Of a stretch of DNA of 64,000 bases, positions 18,133 through 27,388 are shown one piece after another. Each line of letters opens with the position of its first letter. Position 1 is the stretch's first letter. The notes under the pieces are model-generated. The model searched no databases and was not told the origin of the DNA. It saw only the letters and a program-made list of their open reading frames with translations. The stretch is from Sphingomonas natans (lineage in GTDB: Bacteria > Pseudomonadota > Alphaproteobacteria > Sphingomonadales > Sphingomonadaceae), in assembly GCF_030546695.1 (NCBI RefSeq), contig NZ_JAUOTP010000006.1, forward strand, positions 62,001 to 126,000, given 5' to 3'. The position numbers and the translations under genes were made by a program.

Positions 18133-19254
18133 GTGACCTTCCAAGCCTATCTTCTCCGCTGCGCCGACGGTCGCTATTATGTCGGCCATACGGACGATCT
18201 CGACCGCCGGGTCGCCGAGCATAATTCCGGGCTCATCCCGGGATATACGCAGATCCGCCGCCCCGTCGCGCTCGTCTGGACAGAGAATTTCCCCGATCGC
18301 GAGCAGGCCTTCGCGGTCGAGCGCCAGATCAAGGGTTGGTCGCGCGCGAAGAAGGAGGCGCTGATCGCGGGCGACTTCGGCGCGCTCCGTGATCTGGCCA
18401 AGCGGAGGGTCCTTCGAGACGCCACTTCGCCAAGCTCAGTGGCTCCTCAGGATGAGCGGGTCGGCGACTCTTTGTCCGCTCTTCCTGAGGAGGGACTGAG
18501 CTTGGGCGAAGGCCCGTCTCGAGGGACCCCCGCCATCGTCCTCGTCCGCCCCCAACTCGCCGAGAATATCGGCAAGGCCGCGCGCGCGATGCTCAATTTC
18601 GGGCTCACCGATCTGCGCCTCGTCACCCCGCGCGACGGTTGGCCCAACCCACAAGCCGGCCCCGCCGCCTCGGGCGCGGACAGCGTCATCGCCAACGCCC
18701 GCGTCTATGAAAGCGTCGCCGAGGCGGTCGCCGATCGCGCGCACGTCTTCGCCACCACGGTGCGCAAGCGCGGCGTCACCAAGCCCGTCGTCACCCCCGA
18801 ACAGGCCGCGAGCCTCGTCCACACCGAGCCCGGCGGCAGCGCGATCCTGTTCGGCCCCGAACGCTCGGGGCTCGAGACAGACGACGTCGCGCTCGCGCGC
18901 ACGATCATCACCGTGCCGATCAATCCCGAATTCGGCAGCCTCAACCTCGCCCAGGCGGTGATCCTCGTCGCCTATGAATGGTCGAAAGGCGAAAATCTCG
19001 CCTCGCCCCCCAGCGTCGACATCGATCCCCCCGCCCCGCAAGGCGAGCTCGAAGGCATGCTCGCGCAGCTCGACGTGATGCTGGAAGACTCCGGCTTCTT
19101 CTTCCCGCCCAGCCGCGTCGCGACCGTCAAGCGCACCTTGCGCACGATGCTGACCAAGCCCGCCTGGAACAGCCAGGAGGTGCGCACGATGCGCGGCGTC
19201 CTCTCCGCGCTCGATCGCCCGCGGCCCCGCCGGGGCGAGACCGCCCAAGATTGA
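18133..19254 (+). CDS. GIY-YIG nuclease domain fused to TrmJ-like RNA methyltransferase
   Basis: One uninterrupted 373-residue frame holds two proteins that are usually separate. Residues 1-92 are a small GIY-YIG endonuclease domain (UPF0213 type): YLLRCADGRYYVGHTDDLDRR, then VERQIKGWSRAKKEALI with the usual Glu. Residues about 93-132 are encoded by two palindromic repeats and look like low-value linker. Residues 133-373 are a SpoU/TrmJ-type 2'-O-methyltransferase: RPQLAENIGKAARAM, LFGPERSGLETDD, INPEFGSLNLAQAV. It probably modifies tRNA. A GTG start at 18133 fits. Whether a fused protein is made, or the methyltransferase starts from an internal TTG (about 18472), cannot be told. Confidence 0.85.
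   Translation: MTFQAYLLRCADGRYYVGHTDDLDRRVAEHNSGLIPGYTQIRRPVALVWTENFPDREQAFAVERQIKGWSRAKKEALIAGDFGALRDLAKRRVLRDATSPSSVAPQDERVGDSLSALPEEGLSLGEGPSRGTPAIVLVRPQLAENIGKAARAMLNFGLTDLRLVTPRDGWPNPQAGPAASGADSVIANARVYESVAEAVADRAHVFATTVRKRGVTKPVVTPEQAASLVHTEPGGSAILFGPERSGLETDDVALARTIITVPINPEFGSLNLAQAVILVAYEWSKGENLASPPSVDIDPPAPQGELEGMLAQLDVMLEDSGFFFPPSRVATVKRTLRTMLTKPAWNSQEVRTMRGVLSALDRPRPRRGETAQD
18409..18459 (-). repeat. Half copy of family 1 repeat, reverse, inside coding frame
   Basis: Reads GTCCTTCGAGACG to CTCAGGATGAGCGG on the plus strand, the reverse complement of the family consensus. It encodes part of the linker between the GIY-YIG and methyltransferase domains. Confidence 0.85.
18476..18527 (+). 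repeat. Half copy of family 1 repeat, forward, inside coding frame
   Basis: Begins CCGCTCTTCCTGAGGAGG and ends GAGGGAC. Together with the preceding reverse copy it forms a short palindrome with a 16-bp spacer, and encodes the linker just before the methyltransferase domain. Confidence 0.85.
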
Positions 19255-19407
19255 CTCGCTCCGCCCCCCTGTCTAAGGGGCCGCCTTCGCAATTGGCTCC
19301 GCACCCCGGTGAAGCGGCGGCCCTGTCCTCATCTCGGTGAGCAAAGCAGCGCGGTTCCGGGACATATCGCGGGCTCGCGCCCGCACCACGCAATTGAAGG
19401 ACATATC

Positions 19408-20022
19408 ATGTCGAAGCGCAACAGCGCCAAGTACAAGCTCGATCGCCGCATGGGCGAGAACATCTGGGGCCGTCCGAAGTCCCCGGTGAACAAGCGCGAA
19501 TACGGCCCCGGCCAGCACGGCCAGCGCCGCAAGGGCAAGGCTACCGATTTCGGCATCCAGCTCAAGGCGAAGCAGAAGCTCAAGGGCTATTACGGCGACG
19601 TCACCGAGAAGCAGTTCAAGAAGGCCTATGCCGAGGCGGACCGCATGAAGGGCGATACCGGCCAGAACCTGGTCGGCCTGCTCGAGCGCCGCCTCGACGC
19701 GGTCGTCTATCGCGCCAAGTTCACGCCGACCATCTGGTCCGCGCGTCAGCTCGTCAATCACGGCCATGTCCGCGTCAACGGCGTCAAGTGCAACATCGCG
19801 TCGCGTCTGGTGAAGCCGGGCGACGAGATCACGCTCGGCACCAAGGCGCAGGAAATGGCGCTCGTCATGGAAGCCCAGGGCCTCTCCGAGCGCGACATCC
19901 CCGAATATGTCGCGCCCGACGGCAGCGCCAAGGTCACCTTCATCCGCGTCCCCACGCTCGATGAAGTGCCCTATCCGGTGAAGATGGAGCCGAACCTGGT
20001 CGTCGAGTTCTACTCGCGCTGA
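19408..20022 (+). CDS. rpsD: 30S ribosomal protein S4
   Basis: Primary rRNA-binding protein of the small subunit body, 204 residues. It begins [20 protein letters not shown], typical for alphaproteobacterial S4, and has the S4 RNA-binding domain (about 94-155: [26 protein letters not shown]). GAAGGA lies 6 bp before the start at 19408, which rules out the longer upstream frame. It is a standalone gene with a clear terminator behind it. S4 autoregulation is known in other bacteria, but no leader structure was identified here. Confidence 0.98.
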   Translation: MSKRNSAKYKLDRRMGENIWGRPKSPVNKREYGPGQHGQRRKGKATDFGIQLKAKQKLKGYYGDVTEKQFKKAYAEADRMKGDTGQNLVGLLERRLDAVVYRAKFTPTIWSARQLVNHGHVRVNGVKCNIASRLVKPGDEITLGTKAQEMALVMEAQGLSERDIPEYVAPDGSAKVTFIRVPTLDEVPYPVKMEPNLVVEFYSR

Positions 20023-20045
20023 TCGATCGGCAACGACGAGAAAGG

Positions 20046-20077
20046 GGGCGGTGCCAGCGATGGCGCCGCCCTTTTTT
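20046..20077 (+). terminator. Rho-independent terminator of rpsD
   Basis: GGGCGGTGCC pairs with GGCGCCGCCC (one G-U pair) around AGCGAT, followed at once by TTTTTT. It lies 23 bp after the rpsD stop and is the clearest intrinsic terminator in the window. Confidence 0.93.
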
Positions 20078-20245
20078 CATGCGCCGCTAAGCCGTGTCCG
20101 ATCGGCGCGCCTTTGCCGCCCCGCGCACTTTGTTCCCTATCAAATATTTGAAAAACTTATATTCTCACCGGGGACCTAATAGTTAACGGTGCGTTTACCT
20201 TTTTCCGTTCCGGCCATTTCACCCGGGCGGCAAAGGGAATCCCAT

Positions 20246-20848
20246 ATGCGCCGTAACCGTATCGTATCCGTATGCCTGCTCGCCGGCGCCACGCTCGTTC
20301 CGGCTTTCGCCGCAGCGCAGGCCGCTCCCGTCATCGTCACCCTGAATTCCAGCTTCGCCGCCGCCCCCGCGACGATCGATTTCAGCGGCAGCAGCTTCAC
20401 CTTCAGCTCGACCGGCGACATCTTTGCCCCCGTCGCGCTGCAGACGTCGGGCGGCGGCGCGGTCAGCGCCTTCGGTGGCTTCCTGGGCATCCCGGTCTCG
20501 CCGACGACCGACTTTCCGGGCCGTGGCTCCGGCATCCTGACCTATGGCCCGGGCATGCAGTTCGCCGCGTTCCCGACGACGACGACCATTCCCTATTCGA
20601 ACGGCGACAATTATCTCGGCCTGCGCGCGACGCTCAACGGGCTCGATTATTACGGTTACGCCTTTACCACCGATACCAAGCTCAACAGCTTCGGCTTCGA
20701 GACGACCGCGAACACCGCCTTCACGATCAACACCAACGCCCCCGCCGCCGTCCCCGAGGCGGCGACCTGGGCGATGATGCTCGTCGGCTTCGGCGCGATC
20801 GGCGGCGCACTGCGTCGTCAGCGCGCGCCCAAGGTCAACTTCGCCTGA
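20246..20848 (+). CDS. Secreted PEP-CTERM (PExxxWA) protein
   Basis: A 200-residue exported protein of unknown function. Residues 1-26 are a signal peptide (MRRNRIVSVCLLAGATLVPA). The body is rich in Thr, Ser, Gly and Phe with no catalytic motif. The C-terminus has the sorting tripartite signal: PEAATWAMM, a short hydrophobic helix, then basic LRRQRAPK, as in exosortase substrates. It would be cleaved and sorted by an exosortase encoded elsewhere. The AT-rich stretch upstream (about 20135-20185) probably holds its promoter, and a hairpin follows it. Confidence 0.88.
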   Translation: MRRNRIVSVCLLAGATLVPAFAAAQAAPVIVTLNSSFAAAPATIDFSGSSFTFSSTGDIFAPVALQTSGGGAVSAFGGFLGIPVSPTTDFPGRGSGILTYGPGMQFAAFPTTTTIPYSNGDNYLGLRATLNGLDYYGYAFTTDTKLNSFGFETTANTAFTINTNAPAAVPEAATWAMMLVGFGAIGGALRRQRAPKVNFA

Positions 20849-20865
20849 GATCGGCCTGAACCTGG

Positions 20866-20895
20866 TTGCACGCCCGCTCCGTCGCGGGCGTGCAA
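20866..20895. terminator. Perfect 12-bp stem hairpin after the PEP-CTERM gene
   Basis: TTGCACGCCCGC and GCGGGCGTGCAA flank a six-base loop. No T-tract follows. It lies between convergent genes and probably works as a terminator or barrier in both directions. Confidence 0.65.
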
Positions 20896-20941
20896 TGCGG
20901 GAGATCTGGGTCGGCAACTCGCGCCGGCTTCTTGGTCCGCG

Positions 20942-21373
20942 TCAGCGCGCCGCGATGCGCCGGCCGGTCGGCCGCAACGTCCCGCAAGCCGGCGTCCCGT
21001 CTTTGCCGGTGCCGATGATCGTCGTCTCGATCACCCCGTCGTCCCTCGCCGCCCGATCGAGCAGGTCCGCGTCGATATCGTGGATGTCGATCTTCATCCG
21101 CCGCGACCAGGGCGAAGCGGGATCGCCCGCCAGCGTCCCGATCCTTATATAGACGAAGCGCCGCACCGGCCCCTCGCGCCGCACCTGATCGCCGAAGAAT
21201 TTGGGCCCCGGCCCGACGCGCACGGCAAAATCGAACACCAGCGGCTCGCCCTCGCGCGACGCCTTCGCATCCAGCGGCAGATCGTCCTTCTCCTGCAGGC
21301 TGTACAGCACGCCGATCACCGGCTGCTCGATCGAGATCCGCATCGGAATGACGATCTGGTCCGCTCGCGCCAC
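20942..21373 (-). CDS. Conserved hypothetical protein, possibly DUF5990
   Basis: A 143-residue soluble protein, function unknown. It has alternating beta-strand-like segments (RISIEQPVIGVLYSLQ, LVFDFAVRV, FVYIRIGTLAG) and a Gly/Thr-rich C-terminal part. The LQxKD and FDF pattern recalls DUF5990 proteins, but this is from memory. It starts 26 bp after the APC permease stop on the same strand, so the two are probably co-transcribed. Confidence 0.6.
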   Translation of the reverse strand: MARADQIVIPMRISIEQPVIGVLYSLQEKDDLPLDAKASREGEPLVFDFAVRVGPGPKFFGDQVRREGPVRRFVYIRIGTLAGDPASPWSRRMKIDIHDIDADLLDRAARDDGVIETTIIGTGKDGTPACGTLRPTGRRIAAR

Positions 21374-21399
21374 GCGCCGCCCCCCTCGCTACGCCGCCT

Positions 21400-22683
21400 T
21401 CACGCCGCCCGCTTCGGCCGCATCACCGCGAACAATGCGAGGCTTCCCACCGTCACCGCGACGAAGCCGACGATGTCGCTCGTCTTGCCGATCACGACGA
21501 GCACTATCATCGCCACCATTCCCATCCACGCCGCCGGCGTCAGCAGGCGGAAGGCGAGCGGCTGGCCCGAGACCGCGATCCCCCGCCGCCTGAGCGACAA
21601 AGCCGCCGCGCAGGCGAGGAAATAGATCCCCGCCGTCGCCAGCGTCGACAGGATCGCCAGCCCCTCGAACGTGCCCGTCACCGCGAGGAAGAAAGCGAGC
21701 CCGGTATGGAAGAGGATCGCGACATGCGGCGTCTGCCACGTGGGATGCACCCGCCCGAACACCGCCGGCAGCAGCCCGTCGCGCCCGAACGCGAACAGCA
21801 CGCGCGGCGCGCCGAAGATGTCGCTCCCGATCCACACGAGCCGCGACAGCGCCGCGCCGAACAGAAGGACGATGCCCAGCGTCGGGCTCACCGTCGCCAT
21901 CGCATCGGCGAGCGGCTCGGCCGATCCCGCCAGCGCCGGCCCGAGCAGCCCCTGCGCGACCAGCTGGATCGCGATGTAGAGGAACGGCACGAACACCATC
22001 GCCAGCATCGTCGCCTTGGGCACGGTCCGCGCCGGATCGGCGACCTCGCCGCTCGCCGCGAGCGGCGTCTCCATCCCGCAAAAGGCGAACAAAGCCAGCT
22101 GCACCGCCGCGCCCAACGTCAGCAGATCGAGCGGCTGCGCAACCACGTCGGTCGCGGGCGGCCTGTGCCCCGAAAGGATCGCGAAACCGCCGACGATCAG
22201 GAACAGCCCGAGCGGGATCAGCTTGATCACCGTGCCGCTCGCGATGATCCGCGCCGCCAGCCCCACGCCCAGCAGATTGACCGTCGCGATCCCGCCGAAC
22301 ATCGCCAGCAGCATCGCGATGCGCGGCCCCGGCCCGGCCAGCGCGGGGGTCAGCGTCGCGATCCCGTCGCAGAAAGCCGCCGCGATCCCGCCGCACGCCA
22401 GCACGCTCGCCAGCCAGATATAGATGCCGCACAGGAAGGCCCAGCGCCGCCCGAACGCGGCCTCGACCGTGCCGTAGGCACCCCCGCTCGTCGGCACGCG
22501 GCTGCCGCTCTCGGCGAAGCAGATCACCACCGCGCCCATCACCAGCGCGCAGCCGAGATAGACGAGCAGCGTATAGGGTCCGGCCGAGGCCGCCATCGAC
22601 TTGGGCAACGTGAAGATGCCGCCGCCGACGACGCCGTTGACGATGCTCGCCGCCAGCGCCCAGGTGCCGACCCCGCGCCGCAA
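21400..22683 (-). CDS. APC family amino-acid permease
   Basis: Cytoplasmic-membrane transporter of the amino acid-polyamine-organocation superfamily, 427 residues with about 12 hydrophobic segments. The first helix has ASIVNGVVGGGIFTLP, the GxG(G)IF substrate-binding signature, and helix 6 has FCGMETPLAASGEV. The substrate is unknown. The drawn start is TTG at 22683. The frame extends upstream without a standard start, and a CTG about 70 bases earlier would add the usual soluble N-terminus, so the start is uncertain. It is divergent from the TonB receptor gene. Confidence 0.85.
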   Translation of the reverse strand: MRRGVGTWALAASIVNGVVGGGIFTLPKSMAASAGPYTLLVYLGCALVMGAVVICFAESGSRVPTSGGAYGTVEAAFGRRWAFLCGIYIWLASVLACGGIAAAFCDGIATLTPALAGPGPRIAMLLAMFGGIATVNLLGVGLAARIIASGTVIKLIPLGLFLIVGGFAILSGHRPPATDVVAQPLDLLTLGAAVQLALFAFCGMETPLAASGEVADPARTVPKATMLAMVFVPFLYIAIQLVAQGLLGPALAGSAEPLADAMATVSPTLGIVLLFGAALSRLVWIGSDIFGAPRVLFAFGRDGLLPAVFGRVHPTWQTPHVAILFHTGLAFFLAVTGTFEGLAILSTLATAGIYFLACAAALSLRRRGIAVSGQPLAFRLLTPAAWMGMVAMIVLVVIGKTSDIVGFVAVTVGSLALFAVMRPKRAA

Positions 22684-23038
22684 CCCCTGATCGCGCGCGA
22701 CCTCCTCGCGCCCGATTGCCGCCGTTCCCGTCCCAAGACCCGCCAGCGTCGCCCCCTATCGCTTTGGAAACGCGAAGGTGCCCGAGCCGCCCTGCGACTG
22801 CAACAGACTTGGGCGTCCGGCGCTTTCGACCTGCCCTTGACGATGCGTCGGAACGCCATGCGATGGCGAAGCCGGGCAGGCTGTTACCCGCGATGTCCCG
22901 CACGGATTTCCGGCGTTCTCCGTCCTGTTGCAGGAACGAAACACTTTTGAAACAATCGGCGATGGCCCCGTCGCCCCGGTTGCGCCGCAGCAAGAACGCG
23001 GACCACAATTAACCATCAGGTCGGACAGGGGACACGTC
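22684..23038. other. Divergent intergenic region
   Basis: 355 bases between the APC permease and the TonB receptor. They hold no convincing ORF. The less GC-rich part at 22920-22960 is the likely receptor promoter. No Fur-like palindrome was seen here, unlike upstream of the second receptor. Confidence 0.5.
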
Positions 23039-25936
23039 ATGAACCGCAAGTTTATATTGCGCAGCTATATCGCGCTTTCGGCACTCGTTCTCGGAGCGCC
23101 GGTCACGCTGCACGCGCAGGCCGTCAGCATCGGCGGCGCGACGCCGGCCGGCGACAGCGGCGCGGACGATGCCATCATCGTCACCGGATCGCGCATCCGC
23201 CGCGATCCGCTCGACAACAGCTCGCCCGTCATCACGCTCGATCAGAGCAGCCTGGCGCAGACGGGCCTCACCTCGGTGGCGGACGTTCTCCAGCGGTTGC
23301 CCAGCGCCGCCGGCGGCCTGAACACGAAGGTCAACAATTCGGGCAATATCGGGAATCCGCAGGATGGCGGCGGCGTCGGCGCCGGCACGTCCGAGATCGA
23401 TCTGCGCTATCTGCTCGCCAAGCGCACGCTCGTGATGGTCGATGGGCTGCGCTATGTGCCCGCGACCGCAGCGAGCGGCATCCCCTCCACGGTCGATCTC
23501 AACAGCATCCCGGAAAGCCAGATCGAGCGGATCGAGGTGCTGCAATCCGGGCAATCGCCGCTCTACGGCTCGGACGCGATCGCCGGCGTCGTCAACATCA
23601 TCACCAAGGCCTCGCAGGATGGCCTGCGGGCATCCGCCCAGTACGGCAAGTTCCGGGCCGGCGACGGCGCCACGCAGGATTACAATGTCAGCTACGGGGT
23701 CAAGGGGCCGACCACCTCGATCGTCATCGGTGGCACCTATGTGAAGCAGGACAAGGTCTCCACCGCCGATCGCAGCATCTCGCAATTCCCCAATCCGGGC
23801 CAGACGAGCTGCACCGATCCGATCGGCGGCTGTTCGTCCGGCGCGGTCAACGGCCGCATCGTCTTCAATCCCGGCAATCCCTCCTTGCCGGCCGGCGGCA
23901 GCATCACCGTCCGCAATGCGCCGCTTACCTCGCGTGGTGTTTACGATCCGACGCTCGTCGGCGGCAGCTTCCGCGCCTTCACCACGGCCGACCGGTTCAA
24001 CTTCTCGCCGTTCAACTATTTCCTGACGCCGTCCGAGCGCTTCGGCGGCTTCCTGAGCGCCAAGCAGGAGCTGGGCAGCGACATCAATCTGCGCGTGAAG
24101 GCGGTCTATAACCGTCGTAACTCGCAGAACCAGGCAGCCTTCCTGCCGCTGTTCGTCGGCCCCGACGCGGGCAACGGCAATCTGCTCGATACCGTCTCGA
24201 TCGATGCGACCAACCCGTTCAACCCGTTCGGCATCACGCTTTCGTCCGGCGCGAACGGCACGCCCGCCACCTACAGCTTCATCGGCCGCCGCCTCGTCGA
24301 GGCCGGTCAGCGCACCTACACCCAGCATGTCGATACTTGGTCGACGACGGGCACGCTCGATGGCAGCTTCGATGTCGGCGCGCACAAATTCTACTGGGAC
24401 GTGAATGCGGTCGTCGGCCTCAACGACGCCCGCCAGACCTTCACCGGCAACGTCAACGCCGCCAATGTCGCGCGTGCTCTCGGCCCGGTCGCGGCCTGCA
24501 CCGGCACCTGCGTCCCGCTCAACATCTTCGGCGGCGCCGGTTCGATCACGCCCGCCATGCTCAACTACATCTCGTTCATCGAGCGCGATACGAGCTACCA
24601 GCGCCTCTATGATTACACGGCGAACCTGAGCGGCGATCTGTTCAGCCTGCCCGCCGGCAATGTCGGCGTCGCTCTCGGCTATGAGCATCGCCTCCAGAAG
24701 GGCGGCTTCACCCCCGATCCGATCATTCAGGCGGGCCTCGGCGCGGACATTCCCGCGCAAGCCGCGAGCGGCAAGTTCAACACGGACGAAGTCTATGGCG
24801 AAATCCGCGTGCCGATCCTGAAGGACGTGCCGTTCTTCCGCTCGCTGGAAGCCGACGGCGCCGTCCGCCACTCGAGCTATTCCACGAGCGGATCGAGCAC
24901 GACCTTCACCGGCACCGGCCTGTGGAAGCCGATCGACGACCTGCTCCTGCGCGGCTCCTATGCCGAGGGCTTCCGCGCCCCCAGCATCGGCGAGCTGTTC
25001 GGCGCGCAGTCGCGCACCGATGCGCCGATCGACGATCCTTGCACCAACGTCGCCGGCTCGCGCTTCCGCGCCTCAGCGACCGTCCGCACCAACTGCATCG
25101 CCAACGGCGTCCCGGCGAGCGGCAGCTATGCCGAGCCGCTGGGCGGCCAGATCGGTACGCTGACCGGCGGCAACAACGCGCTCACTCCCGAGACGTCGAA
25201 GACGTGGCTGTTCGGCGGCGTGTACAGCCCGCGCTGGGCGCGCGAGAGCGGCTTTGCCAGCCAGCTGAGCATCGAGGCCAATTATTACGACATCAAGGTC
25301 AGCGGCGCGATCGCGGCGATCAACCCGCAGGTGACGCTGTCGCGCTGCGCCGAACTCGGCGATCCTGCCGCCTGCGGCAACGTCGTCCGCACCGCAAGCG
25401 GCATCATCTCGCGCGTCGTAGGGCTTTTGCAGAATATCGGTGAGATCCGCACGCGCGGCATCGATCTGACGGTCACCTATCGGACGCCGGAGACGAGCGC
25501 CGGCATCTTCGGGCTGACTCTGAACGGCAACCACCTCGCCCGCTATACGGAGAGCTTCCCCACCGCCGATGGCGTCACGACGATCAGCTACAAGGGCACC
25601 ACGCGCGGCTTCCCCGATCAGTCCTATCCCAAGTTCAAGGGCAATGCCGTCGCCAGCTGGAGCCTCGGCGATCTGGGCGCGTCTTTCACCGGCCGCTACA
25701 TCAATCACGTCGCCGAGGCCGATGGCAGCCGCCTGCGCAACACCTTCTACGGCGACGTCCAGATCGTCCTCACGCCGAGCTTCCTCGACAAGAAGTTCGA
25801 TTTCACGATCGGCGTGATCAACGTCTTCAACCGCACCCCGCCCGCCTGCACGAGCTGCACCGGCCCGAACTACGATCCGACGACCTATGACGTGCCCGGC
25901 CAGTTCGGCTATCTGCGCGTCGCCTACAAGATGTGA
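23039..25936 (+). CDS. TonB-dependent outer-membrane receptor
   Basis: A 965-residue outer-membrane barrel that imports a large substrate using TonB energy. A signal peptide spans about 1-26. The TonB-box-like and plug start is DDAIIVTGSRIRRDPLDN, the plug continues with VADVLQRLPSA and ends near GVVNIITK, and the remaining about 750 residues are beta-barrel. This is the large receptor type typical of sphingomonads, with several surface-loop cysteine pairs (for example CTDPIGGC and CTGTC). The substrate is unknown. The start has AGGGGA 7-8 bp upstream. A GC-rich hairpin ends the transcript. Confidence 0.92.
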   Translation: MNRKFILRSYIALSALVLGAPVTLHAQAVSIGGATPAGDSGADDAIIVTGSRIRRDPLDNSSPVITLDQSSLAQTGLTSVADVLQRLPSAAGGLNTKVNNSGNIGNPQDGGGVGAGTSEIDLRYLLAKRTLVMVDGLRYVPATAASGIPSTVDLNSIPESQIERIEVLQSGQSPLYGSDAIAGVVNIITKASQDGLRASAQYGKFRAGDGATQDYNVSYGVKGPTTSIVIGGTYVKQDKVSTADRSISQFPNPGQTSCTDPIGGCSSGAVNGRIVFNPGNPSLPAGGSITVRNAPLTSRGVYDPTLVGGSFRAFTTADRFNFSPFNYFLTPSERFGGFLSAKQELGSDINLRVKAVYNRRNSQNQAAFLPLFVGPDAGNGNLLDTVSIDATNPFNPFGITLSSGANGTPATYSFIGRRLVEAGQRTYTQHVDTWSTTGTLDGSFDVGAHKFYWDVNAVVGLNDARQTFTGNVNAANVARALGPVAACTGTCVPLNIFGGAGSITPAMLNYISFIERDTSYQRLYDYTANLSGDLFSLPAGNVGVALGYEHRLQKGGFTPDPIIQAGLGADIPAQAASGKFNTDEVYGEIRVPILKDVPFFRSLEADGAVRHSSYSTSGSSTTFTGTGLWKPIDDLLLRGSYAEGFRAPSIGELFGAQSRTDAPIDDPCTNVAGSRFRASATVRTNCIANGVPASGSYAEPLGGQIGTLTGGNNALTPETSKTWLFGGVYSPRWARESGFASQLSIEANYYDIKVSGAIAAINPQVTLSRCAELGDPAACGNVVRTASGIISRVVGLLQNIGEIRTRGIDLTVTYRTPETSAGIFGLTLNGNHLARYTESFPTADGVTTISYKGTTRGFPDQSYPKFKGNAVASWSLGDLGASFTGRYINHVAEADGSRLRNTFYGDVQIVLTPSFLDKKFDFTIGVINVFNRTPPACTSCTGPNYDPTTYDVPGQFGYLRVAYKM

Positions 25937-25944
25937 GCCGCGCG

Positions 25945-25982
25945 GGGCCGGGACGGTGCCGCACGGGCGCCGTTCCCGGCCC
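25945..25982. terminator. GC-rich hairpin between convergent genes
   Basis: GGGCCGGGACGGTGCC and GGCGCCGTTCCCGGCCC pair with one bulge. There is no T-tract. It sits 8 bp after the TonB receptor stop and 21 bp from the end of the opposing small membrane protein gene. Confidence 0.7.
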
Positions 25983-26003
25983 GCCGGTCACGGAGCGGCC
26001 CGC

Positions 26004-26222
26004 TCAGCCTGCCGACCAGCCCCGCCACGCGGCGATCATGATCGCCAGCGTCGCCCCGAGCGTCACCCACGACACCAGATCATAGGCGCCGTCGCCGATC
26101 AGCGCCGCGACGAGCCCCACCGCATTGGCCAGCCCCATCACGATCGGCCAGCGGAAGATGCGCCACCCGCTCTGCGGCGCCACCGTACGGGCTGGCGGGC
26201 GGGAGGTCGCCTCCGGCCTCAC
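26004..26222 (-). CDS. Small two-helix membrane protein after PepSY gene
   Basis: A 72-residue protein with two hydrophobic helices (about 26-44 and 48-66) and a polar, Pro/Arg-rich N-terminus. No family is recognised. The GTG at 26222 overlaps the PepSY stop as GTGA, which both supports the gene and sets its start. Position at the end of the receptor-PepSY operon suggests an accessory membrane role in siderophore or iron handling. Confidence 0.7.
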   Translation of the reverse strand: MRPEATSRPPARTVAPQSGWRIFRWPIVMGLANAVGLVAALIGDGAYDLVSWVTLGATLAIMIAAWRGWSAG

Positions 26223-27367
26223 TCCGCGGGCTCCAGCGCACCGCCGGTGCGCAGCTCGGCCACCCGCCGGTTGAGCGGCGTCCGCCGCTTGCCCAGCCAC
26301 AGATACAGGCCGCTCACCAGCACCACGATCGCCGCGATATCGAGCAGCGCCCAGATGATCTTGAGCGGCAGCCCGCCATAATCGCCGAAGTGGAGCGGCG
26401 CCGACAGGAACAGCGCCTTCATGTAGAGCGGCATCTGCCGCAGGTCGGTCAGCCGGCCCGTCTCGGCATCCACCATCGCCGGGTTGATCAGCCGCGCGGT
26501 CAGCGGCGTATTGCCGGCCAGCGCGACCATATAATGGTGCTTGGTGCTGTAGGTCGTTCCCGGCCAGGCGACGAAGCTGACGCGCGCGTTGGGCGCCGCC
26601 GCGCGCACCGTCGCCACCGCTTTGTCGATCGAGGCGAGCCGCTCGGGCGGCCTGGCATGCGCATAAGGCGCGGACATTTCGCCCAATTGGTCGGCCTGCC
26701 AGATCATCGTGATCGGCACGGTCATCGTGATGATGAAGCCGGTCAGCCCCACCACCGCGACCCAGCCCAAGGTGACGATCCCCACCATATTGTGCGTATC
26801 GAGCCATTTGAGCCGGCGGCTCCTGTCCTTGCGCACTGTGCCGAAGCGCAATTTGCGCATGAACGGCGCGTAAACGACGACGCCGGACACCACCGCGACC
26901 AGGAACACCACGCCCGTCAGCCCGAGGAACAACTGCCCCGGCAGGCCGAGCAGCAGATTGGCGTGCAGATCGAGGATGAAGGCCATCACGCCCTCGTCCA
27001 GCGGCGGCGTCTCGATCCGCGTACCGCTGCGCGCATCGAACAGCTGATATTTCATCTGCGCGGGGCTGGCATCGTAGGTCGGGCCGACCGTCACGTAGAG
27101 GAGCGGCTTGTCCTCGTCCCACGTCAGATACAGCATCTTCCAGCCGGGCAGCTCCGCCACCGCGGCGGTCGCGACCTTGTCGAGATCGAGCCGCGCGCCG
27201 GCCGGCGGCGCGGCCAGCACCGGCGCGCGCGTCGCCTCGTCGATCTCGTGCGCGAAGATCAGCGGCAGCCCGGTGAGGCAGAACATCAGCAGGAACAGCG
27301 TGCAGACGAGGCTCGTCCACTTGTGGACGAGATACCAGCCCCGCGTCGCAGCTTGCGAAAGCGCCAT
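26219..27367 (-). CDS. PepSY-associated TM protein (probable ferric-siderophore reductase)
   Basis: An inner-membrane protein of the PepSY_TM family, 382 residues with about four membrane helices: near 10-35, 165-190, 205-230 and at the C-terminus (WALLDIAAIVVLVSGLYLWLG). Family members beside siderophore receptors are thought to reduce or help release ferric siderophores. Histidines in VHKW, DLHANL, DTHN and PLHFGDYGG are in or near helices and could bind heme. It follows the receptor by 21 bp and is coupled to the small gene behind it. Confidence 0.88.
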   Translation of the reverse strand: MALSQAATRGWYLVHKWTSLVCTLFLLMFCLTGLPLIFAHEIDEATRAPVLAAPPAGARLDLDKVATAAVAELPGWKMLYLTWDEDKPLLYVTVGPTYDASPAQMKYQLFDARSGTRIETPPLDEGVMAFILDLHANLLLGLPGQLFLGLTGVVFLVAVVSGVVVYAPFMRKLRFGTVRKDRSRRLKWLDTHNMVGIVTLGWVAVVGLTGFIITMTVPITMIWQADQLGEMSAPYAHARPPERLASIDKAVATVRAAAPNARVSFVAWPGTTYSTKHHYMVALAGNTPLTARLINPAMVDAETGRLTDLRQMPLYMKALFLSAPLHFGDYGGLPLKIIWALLDIAAIVVLVSGLYLWLGKRRTPLNRRVAELRTGGALEPAE

Positions 27368-27388
27368 CGCTCTAGCCCGTCCGTCCGA

